DNA of 60,521 nucleotides from Arboricoccus pini. Lineage in GTDB: Bacteria > Pseudomonadota > Alphaproteobacteria > Geminicoccales > Geminicoccaceae. The stretch covers positions 1 to 60,521 of the forward strand of contig NZ_FYEH01000020.1 of NCBI RefSeq assembly GCF_900187945.1, written 5' to 3'. The notes beneath the pieces were generated by a model. The model did not search any database, was not told the DNA's origin, and was given only the letters and a program-made list of their open reading frames with translations. Shown piece after piece: positions 36,102 through 44,052 of the stretch. A program made the translations under genes and the position numbers. The number at the start of each line of letters is the position of its first letter. Position 1 is the stretch's first letter.

Positions 36102-36332
36102 GTGGCCCCTCTTCGCAAAGATCACCTTTGGCCAGCGACGCCCCAACGGGACGTTCTGGCGCCGCACGATGTACGGACGCCGCTCCACGCGATTAAAGGT
36201 AATCTCGAGATCGTTCTGTCCGATACCGGTTTGGCGCTTCCGGCCCAGGCCAGGCATTCGCTGGCACAGATCCTCGAGGCCACCGCCGAACTGGAGCGGG
36301 CCCTGGCTCGGGCCGGCCTCCTTGGGGCTTAG
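36102..36332 (+). CDS. Stand-alone histidine kinase A (HisKA) domain protein
   Basis: 76 aa from a GTG with AGGA eight bases upstream. Residues 18-70 form a HisKA dimerisation and phosphoacceptor hairpin: H-box PHDVRTPLHAIKGNLEIVL with His22, then AQARHSLAQILEATAELERAL as the second helix. No HATPase domain follows; the next few hundred bases encode nothing similar. So this is either a tiny phosphotransfer/adaptor protein or the remnant of a truncated kinase. The good ribosome binding site and clean stop favour a real small gene. The same frame is open upstream to 35961 but that stretch looks non-coding. Confidence 0.6.
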   Translation: MAPLRKDHLWPATPQRDVLAPHDVRTPLHAIKGNLEIVLSDTGLALPAQARHSLAQILEATAELERALARAGLLGA

Positions 36333-37056
36333 CAAGCGGGTCCCGGGATCCTTGAGCGGCGCTTTGCGTGCCCTGACGCACACAATGCGGCCGCAAATGG
36401 CAGGCAAAGTCCGTGGCGTGGCGAAAAATAGAGGGTGGCGGCTTGCTATTTTCTTCGGTCTGAGTAGTGGTGGATAGAAATTGGGCCGCACGCTGGTGCA
36501 GAGCGTTCAAGGCAAGCGAAGGCGGGGCGACGGCGATCGGAGCTGCCCTTGTCTTTATCATCGGTTGGGATGAGCGCGCTTGCATAATGCGTGACACTCT
36601 ATCGTGGTCACGCCTATTGCCCCTGGAGGATAGTGACCTGGAGCTGGAAGGCGTGATCGGGGAACGGGCGCCGCCACCAGGAGCATGATTGCGGCGACCC
36701 GAAGAGCGTGCGGGCGATGATGGGATCGCGACAGACCACTTGATCGACCGCGGGTATTCCCGGAAGGTTCGGTGCCAACTCGGACATCGGCCGCCATCCG
36801 GGCGCCCCCGATGGGTTGTCCGCTGCCAGTTTGTCGCCGGCGTGCAGGAAAGCGACGTCGTCTTCATCCCGCGAAATCGCGAGGAAGACGACGTTTTCAG
36901 CACGATGTCCGGAAGCGTCCGGATCCGCCGCCTCGGTGGGCCCTTGTCGTGCTGGATTGGCGGCTGTGACGGTCGGCCACTGCCTCAAGCGTGGCCGTTC
37001 CATGTGATCCCTCTCTGCTTTTGGAGGGATCGTTCTTTGGTCTCGACGAGAGGTCT
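36333..37056. other. Gene-poor stretch between the HisKA gene and the Gly-rich gene
   Basis: 724 bases without a confident gene. It contains a weak 73-codon frame with a pilin-like motif (36467-36688) and overlapping Arg/Pro-rich frames on the minus strand (36614-37003, 36193-36903) lacking motifs. I see no terminator, tRNA or repeat. It may be a decayed gene. Confidence 0.4.
36467..36688 (+). CDS. Weak short frame with Flp/TadE-like segment
   Basis: 73 codons from GTG. The N-terminal part FKASEGGATAIGAALVFIIG resembles the hydrophobic start of Flp pilins or TadE-like pseudopilins ('RDexGAtAiE' followed by a membrane helix), but the critical Glu after GATAI is Gly here and the rest does not look like pilin. 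There are no tad/cpa genes nearby. It may be a remnant or a chance frame. Confidence 0.2.
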   Translation: MVDRNWAARWCRAFKASEGGATAIGAALVFIIGWDERACIMRDTLSWSRLLPLEDSDLELEGVIGERAPPPGA

Positions 37057-37695
37057 ATGAAAGACAGATCGATGTTTCCGTTTCGCCGCGGCAACAGCAA
37101 GAAGCGCGGCAAAGGCGGCGGTGGCAACGGCGGTGGCGGTGGCAACAACGCCAACATGCCGCGTCGTCATCAGGGCAATCCCCGGCGCGTGCCAGGGTCC
37201 GCCGGCGAATTGCTGCCGCTCCTGCAGCCGACCACCAAGGCGCTGGCCCAGGTTCTGGCTGGCAACACGCGGGCGTCCGGTCAGGTCGTTCATGCCCGCA
37301 ATATCCTCTCGCAGGCGCAAAGGCTGATTGACGAGCGCCAGGTCGACCGCATGGCACCCGTACATCGCGAGGAGTTTCTCGAGCAGGTCGCTAGGCTGCG
37401 GCTGACGTTGGCCGACGCCGAGGAGGACGATTATCAGGACGAGGCCGACAGCGACCCTGTGCCCAAGCCCGCGCATCGGCCACTGACGCCGGAGCGGCTG
37501 CGCGAGCTGGCCTTGAGTCTGGCCGGCCCGGCCGAGCCGCCGGTCGCCGCGGCCGAGCCCGAGAGCGAGCCGGAAACGCTGGTCGAGGTCGAGGCGCCTG
37601 CCGCACCCGTCATGATCGAGGATGCCGTCGAGCGCAGTGACATCAAGGCCGGCTCGCCTCGCTCCGCGCGGCTGCGTCTGCGGACGGAAGGCTGA
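37057..37695 (+). CDS. Gly-rich, basic-N-terminus hypothetical protein
   Basis: 212 aa, family not recognised. Residues 1-50 are Lys/Arg/Gly/Asn-rich (KKRGKGGGGNGGGGGNNAN), resembling RNA-binding tails and the start of DUF4167 proteins. Residues 50-115 are a helical region (LLQPTTKALAQVLAGN, RNILSQAQRLIDERQVDR). The remainder is acidic and Pro/Glu-rich, so the protein is strongly bipolar in charge. The ATG at 37057 has GAGAGG close upstream; an ATG at 37072 is an alternative. It lies 252 bases ahead of clpS on the same strand. Confidence 0.6.
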   Translation: MKDRSMFPFRRGNSKKRGKGGGGNGGGGGNNANMPRRHQGNPRRVPGSAGELLPLLQPTTKALAQVLAGNTRASGQVVHARNILSQAQRLIDERQVDRMAPVHREEFLEQVARLRLTLADAEEDDYQDEADSDPVPKPAHRPLTPERLRELALSLAGPAEPPVAAAEPESEPETLVEVEAPAAPVMIEDAVERSDIKAGSPRSARLRLRTEG

Positions 37696-37947
37696 TCACA
37701 GGATCGCGCAAGGCGCGCCATCCTCTAGATGATGCGTGCATGGTTCTTGGATGCCTTGCCCAACCCGTTCGCCATACCCATGTCCTCGTAAGGAAGGCAT
37801 GCGGACCAGTCGTTCGTCCTTCCTGGTCGCGCCCGGAGCGGGACCAGGGCCGGGTGCGCCGGGCGTGGGAAAAGGATTTGTCTCAGGCATGGCATGCTCT
37901 AAGATTTGGGCATCGCTCGATATGCGTCACGGTTTCAAGGCTTGTTC

Positions 37948-38274
37948 ATGAGCGACGATCGGACGGACGGTAAAGACGGGGACAAGGGCGAGATCGCCAC
38001 CAAGACGCGCACGCGCGTCCAGCGTCCCTCGTTGTACAAGGTGTTGCTCCTGAACGACGACTACACGCCAATGGAGTTCGTCGTTCTGGTGCTTGAAAAG
38101 TTTTTTTCCAAGAGCCGCGAAGACGCCACGCGGATCATGCTGCACGTTCATCAAAAGGGCGTGGGTGTCTGCGGGGTCTACACCTTCGAGGTCGCGGAGA
38201 CGAAGGTGGCTCAGGTCATCGAGTTTGCCCGTCAGCACCAGCATCCCCTACAATGCACCATGGAAAAGGAATGA
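37948..38274 (+). CDS. clpS: ATP-dependent Clp protease adaptor ClpS
   Basis: 108-aa N-recognin adaptor that binds N-end-rule substrates and delivers them to ClpAP. The core [24 protein letters not shown] and the [21 protein letters not shown] strand are diagnostic, with the Asp-Asp and His residues of the N-degron pocket visible. The N-terminal ~25 residues are the flexible extension that contacts ClpA. It is directly upstream of clpA (53-base gap), the normal arrangement. Confidence 0.95.
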   Translation: MSDDRTDGKDGDKGEIATKTRTRVQRPSLYKVLLLNDDYTPMEFVVLVLEKFFSKSREDATRIMLHVHQKGVGVCGVYTFEVAETKVAQVIEFARQHQHPLQCTMEKE

Positions 38275-38327
38275 GTTCGACGCGGAGCGGCGGCTCCGAC
38301 CCGGACTCCTAGACGGGACGAACATTG

Positions 38328-40658
38328 ATGCCGATGCTGTCGCGTACCCTTGAGAAGACCCTTCGCCGGGCCCTTGCCCTGGCAAACGCCCGACAGCACG
38401 AATACGCCACGCTCGAACATTTGCTTCTTGCCCTGGCCGAGGATCAGGATGCGCTGGCGGTGCTCAAGGCCTGTGCCGTCGAAGTCGACGACCTGAAGCG
38501 CAGCCTGACCGAATTCGTTGACCAGGAACTGACCGGGCTGGTCGTCGAGGGTGTCGTCGACGCCAAGCCCACAGCCGCCTTCCAGCGCGTGATCCAGCGC
38601 GCCGCAATTCATGTCCAGTCCTCGGGCCGCGGCGAGGTGACGGGTGCCAATGTGCTGGTCGCCATGTTCTCCGAGCGCGAGAGCCACGCGATCTTCTATC
38701 TTCAAGAGCAGAACATGTCGCGGCTCGATGCCGTGAACTACATCAGCCACGGCATCGCCAAGAAGCCGGGCATGGGTGAGCAGCGAGCCGTGAAAGGTGC
38801 CGACGAGAAGGAAGAGGAGAAGCGCGACGGGACGGGCGAGGCGCTCAAGACCTATTGCGTGAACCTCAACGTCAAGGCGCGCGACGGGCGCATCGACCTG
38901 CTTGTCGGCCGCGACCAGGAGATCGAGCGCACGATCCAGATCCTGTGCCGCCGCTCGAAGAATAACCCGCTTTTCGTGGGCGATCCGGGCGTCGGTAAGA
39001 CGGCCATAGCCGAGGGCCTCGCACTACGGATTATCAAGGGCGAGGTCCCGGACGTCCTCAAGGAATCCGTGATCTTCGCGCTCGACATGGGAGCGCTTCT
39101 GGCGGGTACCCGCTATCGGGGCGATTTCGAGGAACGTCTGAAGGCCGTCATCACCGAGCTTGAGGCGGACCGCCGTGCGGTCCTCTTCATCGATGAGATC
39201 CACACGGTCGTCGGCGCCGGGGCGACGAGCGGCGGTTCGCTCGATGCCTCCAACATTCTCAAGCCAGCGCTGGCCAATGGCAGCCTGCGCTGCATCGGCT
39301 CGACGACCTACAAGGAATTCCGCAACTATTTCGAGAAGGATCGGGCACTCGTCCGTCGCTTCCAGAAGATCGATGTGCCCGAACCCTCGGAAGACGAGGC
39401 CGTGCAGATCCTCGCGGGCCTGCGGCCAAGCTTCGAGACTCATCACGGCATTAAATATACCGATGGCGCGCTCAAGGCAGCGGTCAAGCTCGCGACCCGC
39501 TATATCCATGACCGCAAGCTGCCCGATAAGGCGATCGACGTCATCGACGAGGTCGGTGCGGCCCAGATGCTCAAGCCTGAGACGCAGCGGCGCAAGGTCG
39601 TGGGGACCAAGGAGATCGAGGAGATCGTAGCCAAGATCGCGCGCGTGCCGATCAAGGCTGTCAATGCGCGCGACAAGGAAGCGCTGAAGTCGCTGGACAA
39701 GGATCTGAAGGCCGTGGTCTACGGCCAGGATGAGGCGATCGAGGCGCTAGCATCGGCGATCAAGCTCAGCCGGGCCGGCCTGCGCGATCCGCAAAAGCCG
39801 ATCGGCTCCTATCTGTTCTCGGGCCCGACCGGCGTCGGCAAGACCGAGGTCGCAAGGCAGCTGGCCAAGATCATGTCGATCGAGCTCACGCGCTTCGACA
39901 TGTCGGAATACATGGAGCGGCATGCTGTCTCGCGCCTGATCGGCGCGCCGCCCGGCTATGTCGGGTTCGATCAGGGCGGTCTCCTGACCGATGCTGTCGA
40001 CCAACACCCGCACACGGTCCTTCTCCTGGACGAGATCGAGAAGGCGCATCCCGACGTCTTCAACATCCTTTTGCAGGTGATGGATTACGGCAAGCTCACC
40101 GATAATAACGGCAAGACGGTCGATTTCAGGAACGTCATCTTGATCATGACGACCAATGCCGGTGCCTCGGACATGAGCAAGCCGGCCATGGGCTTTGGCG
40201 CCAGTGCCCGGACGGGCGAGGATACCGAGGCGATCAAGCGGATCTTCACGCCCGAGTTCCGCAATCGGCTGGACTCGATCATCCCCTTCAGAGGCCTGAC
40301 CTTCGAGATCATCGCCTCGGTCGTCGATAAGTTCGTCAAGGACCTGGCAGCTCAACTGGCCGACCGGCGTGTCACCATCGATCTCGACGAGGATGCACGT
40401 ACTTGGCTGGCCGAGAAGGGCTACGATCCGCTCTACGGCGCAAGGCCACTCGGCCGCGTCATCCAGGAGCATATCAAGCGCCCGCTGGCCGACGAACTGC
40501 TCTTCGGCAAGCTCGCCAAGGGTGGGAAGGTGAAGGTCGGCATTGAGGACGACAAGCCCGTCTTCACCATCGAGAGTGCCACGCCGCGAAGCCGGTCCAC
40601 CAAAGTCGACGAGGACGAGTCGATCGCCGAGCTGCCGGAACCCGAGCCGGCCGACTGA
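38328..40658 (+). CDS. clpA: ATP-dependent Clp protease ATP-binding subunit ClpA
   Basis: 776-aa AAA+ unfoldase that feeds substrates to ClpP. An N-domain (about 1-140; QHEYATLEHLLLALAEDQDA) precedes two AAA+ modules. The first has Walker A GDPGVGKTA and Walker B VLFIDEIH; the second has GPTGVGKTE and VLLLDEIEKAHPDVFN. There is no ClpB-type middle coiled coil. Of three closely spaced in-frame starts (TTG 38325, ATG 38328, ATG 38334) I use 38328, nine bases after GGGA. It follows clpS; clpP is not in the window. Confidence 0.96.
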   Translation: MPMLSRTLEKTLRRALALANARQHEYATLEHLLLALAEDQDALAVLKACAVEVDDLKRSLTEFVDQELTGLVVEGVVDAKPTAAFQRVIQRAAIHVQSSGRGEVTGANVLVAMFSERESHAIFYLQEQNMSRLDAVNYISHGIAKKPGMGEQRAVKGADEKEEEKRDGTGEALKTYCVNLNVKARDGRIDLLVGRDQEIERTIQILCRRSKNNPLFVGDPGVGKTAIAEGLALRIIKGEVPDVLKESVIFALDMGALLAGTRYRGDFEERLKAVITELEADRRAVLFIDEIHTVVGAGATSGGSLDASNILKPALANGSLRCIGSTTYKEFRNYFEKDRALVRRFQKIDVPEPSEDEAVQILAGLRPSFETHHGIKYTDGALKAAVKLATRYIHDRKLPDKAIDVIDEVGAAQMLKPETQRRKVVGTKEIEEIVAKIARVPIKAVNARDKEALKSLDKDLKAVVYGQDEAIEALASAIKLSRAGLRDPQKPIGSYLFSGPTGVGKTEVARQLAKIMSIELTRFDMSEYMERHAVSRLIGAPPGYVGFDQGGLLTDAVDQHPHTVLLLDEIEKAHPDVFNILLQVMDYGKLTDNNGKTVDFRNVILIMTTNAGASDMSKPAMGFGASARTGEDTEAIKRIFTPEFRNRLDSIIPFRGLTFEIIASVVDKFVKDLAAQLADRRVTIDLDEDARTWLAEKGYDPLYGARPLGRVIQEHIKRPLADELLFGKLAKGGKVKVGIEDDKPVFTIESATPRSRSTKVDEDESIAELPEPEPAD

Positions 40659-41679
40659 CGTCTCGGGGGAGTCGGACGCCGTCCTTGGCCGTGGCCCCGG
40701 CAGGCCAACTGGCATCCATCGTGAGGACGAGCCGTCGACATGCGGTCAGGGTCTTGCGCAAAGATGGCATTGTCGAGCCGACACCGATCGGCCGGTCGAC
40801 GATGCCATCCATGGCCTGGAAGTGACGCTAGGCCTTGAGAGGAAGGCGATCGGCCCGACCGAGTCAGTGTCCCCGTCGGACGGCACGAGATGACCGCCGG
40901 CCGGCAGGCGGTACGTCGAACCACGCGCTACCGGTCCGGCAGGTGAGTAGCCCGAAAAGCGCCCAGTTCGCGACCATCGGCCTTTGTGGTCACTGGCGTG
41001 GCGCGTCGGGCTGGCACTCCAGCGATGGATGCTTGGCGGAAGGAAAAGCGGCCCGGTCGGCAGGCATCCCCCGTCCGTCCGCATCCGTCCGAGCCTGATG
41101 CCGGAGGAGCGGAGCCTGCCGACGCATCCCCAACGCCTGATATGCCGGCGGGCAGTCGGTCGCAAGAGATCTGCGAGGCGACAAGTGGCCGGCCATCTAA
41201 TTGGATAGGCGGCGAACGGAGGCACTCCAAGATCCTGTCTGGCAGCAATATCCTGCCCATCGATCCCCTATTTTGATGCTCAACCATGCCAATGCCTGCC
41301 GTGCTGTCGCTCGCGGGCGCCGGGATGGGGCCTGCCATGGTGTTCGCTAATCTTGCGAGCCTTGAAGCCTGAGGCTTGCCGGCCCGGGGCGCGGTAGGGC
41401 GCAAGGCGGCCCAAGGTGATCGGCATGATGATCGTCCGCGGGTGCCGGCTTTGTCGCGGCGGACGAAGCGCTGCCCATCACGATTGCCCGCATATGTCTC
41501 GCCCATGGCGGTCCGGGCCATTTGGGCTTTTGGTCGGCGCGGGGAGGGTGACGGGAGGCCATGCCGTCCCACCCGCCAAGACGGTGGCGGGCGAGGGCGT
41601 TTTCCTGCGGCTCGGTCGGTCGCCGCTTGGTGTGCGCTCGGCGAGCGTCCGAGGTCGTGGCCAGGCCCGCTGCCGCCGG
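40659..41679. other. About 1 kb without a recognisable gene between clpA and the GT41 pair
   Basis: Lies between the convergent ends of clpA (plus) and the second GT41 gene (minus). Several frames are open on both strands, the longest at 40928-41683 minus, but they are Arg/Pro/Ser-rich, have no domain or family motif and no credible ribosome binding site. A weak hairpin (CCGACT...AGTCGG, 40651-40675) follows the clpA stop. It may be a degraded gene or a non-coding spacer. Confidence 0.45.
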
Positions 41680-44052
41680 TCAAGCCGGCACGTCGAAGCT
41701 CTTTGGCGGCAGGCCCTGTTCATGGCGTTGCCACATGGTCTGGTAGGCAGCCTCGAGATGGCGGGTGAACATCGACGTGTTGAACAAAGGCGCAGTTTGG
41801 CGATTGCCCCGCAGTCGCGCCTTAAGGGCGTTCAAGCGCCGAGGCTGCGTTGCCAGCTGGTTCGCCAAGGCCAGATAGGCTTCGAGCGAATCGGTAACGA
41901 GTTCGGGAAGGTCCAGGGCATGCAGGACTCCCGTGGCGACGCGGCCGGCGAAGTTAGTGCCCGTGCAAGTAAGTAGAGGCACGCCCGCCCAGAGCGCATC
42001 GCTTGCGGTCGTGTGGGCATTGAAGGGCAGCGAATCGAGAAAAAGATCCGCCAGCCCCAGACGGGCCAGATTTTGCGCCTGCGCCAGGAAAGGTGCGAAG
42101 ACGAGCCGCTCGGGCGCCACGCTTCGCGCGCTGGCCTCGCGCCGCAGATTGAGCGCCACCGTCTCGTTGCTCCGCAGCAGCCAGAGGACGCTGTTCGGCG
42201 TGTCGCGTAGCAGGTCCATCCAGGCTTCGAACATGGCAGGGTTGAGCTTGGCGGCGTTGTTGAACGAGCAGAAGACGAAGGCGTCCTCCGGCAGGCCGCA
42301 TTGGGCGCGCGTCGGCCTCTCGGCGGCGATGACGCGCTTGTCGTCATTGGGCTGGTAGGAGAAGGGCAGGCGGGCGACCTGCTCGCTGTAGCAGGCCTCG
42401 TCCGCCGGCGGCACGATGTGCCGGTCGGCGATGAGATAGTCGAGATAGGGTGCGCCGAGCGTGCCGGGATAGCTCAGATAATTGACCTGCAAGGGGGCCG
42501 GCCGATGGGCGAAGATGTCCAGGCGGGCATCGGCGGTATGGCCGTTGAGATCGACCGCGATGTCGATCTCCATCTCATGCATCAGCCGCGCGATGGCCGA
42601 CACGCCCATCGCGCGGACATCGACGAAGCGCTCGAAGGCGCTGCGCACGCGGTCCTGCAGGGGATCTTGGCTGTCGGGGCCAAAAGAGATGGCAAGTGTC
42701 TCGAACCGGTCGCGGTCATGCTGCTCGAAGACGCCAGCCATGAGCTGCGCGGTGACATGGTCGTTAAAGACAGTGCCCACATAGGCCAGCCTTATCCGCT
42801 CATGGCGGTAGCGCTGACCCCGCCAGAGCGGGGGCCGGGCCGGATGGCGTCGCCTGACGGTGGCCTCTGCGACGCGGAGATCGTCTTGAGGCCCACGCGA
42901 CCATAGGAGCGCGACGAAAGGTAGGGCGACCGGGCGGCCAGCATCGATGCCGGCCAGGGTTCGCTCAAGCAGCTCGTCATAACCCTGCCAGTCGCAGGAA
43001 CGCAGGCGGGCGGCCAGCAGGCTGCCTTGCGCATAGTCATGGTCAGGCGCGAGTTCAACCAGACGCGCGAAGATCAAAGCCGCATCGTCGTGACGCTTTA
43101 GCCGCACCAGGAGATTGCCCAGGCTGGAAAGCGTGCCGGTCGAGGCGGGCCGCAGTTCCAGCGAGCGCACGTAGCAGGCAAGCGCATCGCCGACGCGACC
43201 CAGGGATTCCAGCGCGGTGCCGAGATTGGTCCAGGCGGTGGGGTCTTCCGGTGCCACGGCCAGTGCCCGCTCGTAGCAGGTCTTGGCCTCGGCGAAACGC
43301 TCGAGGTCGTGCAGCACGTTGCCGAGATTGGTGAGCAGGGCCGGGTGCGAGGGCAACGCCGCCAGGGCTTGTTCATAACATTCGCGGGCTTGCTCGAGAC
43401 GGCCAAGGGCCACCAGCACGATGCCGCGATTACTCAAGAGTGCTCCGTCACCAGGCGCTGTCGCCACCGCCTCGTCATGCGCCAGGAGCGCTTCCTCGTG
43501 CCGGCCCAGCGCGTGCAGGACATTGCCTCGGCTGGATAGCACCGAGCCCAGCCGCAGGCCGGCCGCCAGAACTTGGTCGTAGCCTTCCAGGGCCTCGGCA
43601 AATCGCTGTAACTGCTGCAGGACATTGGCGCGGTTGACCCTGGCCTCCAGCCCGTCGGCATCCAGGGCCAGCGCCGTGTCATAGGCCAGGACGGCCTGCT
43701 CGGCCTGGCCGCTTTCGGCCAGGAGATTGCCGAGCAGGAAATGCGGCCGGGCGTCGTCGGGCCAGAAGGCCAGCAGCCGGCGAACGGACGAGATGCCCTC
43801 CTCGACCCGCCCGACCGCCGCCAGGCAAAGGCCCAGGAGATGCAGGGCGTCGGGCTGCCTCGGCTCGCGGTCCAGCACCGCGCGGTAGAACCGCTCCGCC
43901 TCGGTCAGGTTGCCCGCCTGGTGATGGGCCAGGGCATCGTGCAGCAGTTCCTCGACGAACGAGGTCGGCGGTCCGGGTGGCAAAACGGCCGCGAAAGCCG
44001 GGCGAGGGCCAGTCTGCGGCATCGGGCTCGAGGCGAGCTCAGGCGGGGACAT
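41680..44052 (-). CDS. TPR-GT41 glycosyltransferase (O-GlcNAc-transferase-like), second of tandem pair
   Basis: 790 aa from ATG 44052, which overlaps the upstream gene by 14 bases. About ten TPR repeats (roughly residues 33-340, e.g. ALLTNLGNVLHDLERFAEAK) are followed by a GT41 catalytic domain. Residues matching eukaryotic OGT are intact: FNDHVTA (His432), the SYPGTLGAP loop (527-535), FNNAAKLNP (Lys602) and NAHTTASDALWAG (678-690). It likely moves a sugar from a UDP-sugar to protein Ser/Thr. The C-terminus KSFDVPA closely matches the ESFDVPA of its neighbour. Acceptor unknown; flagellin is one candidate. Confidence 0.85.
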   Translation of the reverse strand: MSPPELASSPMPQTGPRPAFAAVLPPGPPTSFVEELLHDALAHHQAGNLTEAERFYRAVLDREPRQPDALHLLGLCLAAVGRVEEGISSVRRLLAFWPDDARPHFLLGNLLAESGQAEQAVLAYDTALALDADGLEARVNRANVLQQLQRFAEALEGYDQVLAAGLRLGSVLSSRGNVLHALGRHEEALLAHDEAVATAPGDGALLSNRGIVLVALGRLEQARECYEQALAALPSHPALLTNLGNVLHDLERFAEAKTCYERALAVAPEDPTAWTNLGTALESLGRVGDALACYVRSLELRPASTGTLSSLGNLLVRLKRHDDAALIFARLVELAPDHDYAQGSLLAARLRSCDWQGYDELLERTLAGIDAGRPVALPFVALLWSRGPQDDLRVAEATVRRRHPARPPLWRGQRYRHERIRLAYVGTVFNDHVTAQLMAGVFEQHDRDRFETLAISFGPDSQDPLQDRVRSAFERFVDVRAMGVSAIARLMHEMEIDIAVDLNGHTADARLDIFAHRPAPLQVNYLSYPGTLGAPYLDYLIADRHIVPPADEACYSEQVARLPFSYQPNDDKRVIAAERPTRAQCGLPEDAFVFCSFNNAAKLNPAMFEAWMDLLRDTPNSVLWLLRSNETVALNLRREASARSVAPERLVFAPFLAQAQNLARLGLADLFLDSLPFNAHTTASDALWAGVPLLTCTGTNFAGRVATGVLHALDLPELVTDSLEAYLALANQLATQPRRLNALKARLRGNRQTAPLFNTSMFTRHLEAAYQTMWQRHEQGLPPKSFDVPA

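Noticed and set aside
36614-37003. A 129-codon minus-strand frame in the gap before the Gly-rich gene
   Set aside because: Composition is a little more protein-like than its neighbours but no family is recognisable and no start is supported.
40928-41683. A 251-codon minus-strand frame after the GT41 genes
   Set aside because: Arg/Pro/Ser-rich, no motif, no ribosome binding site; listed only as an unexplained gap.
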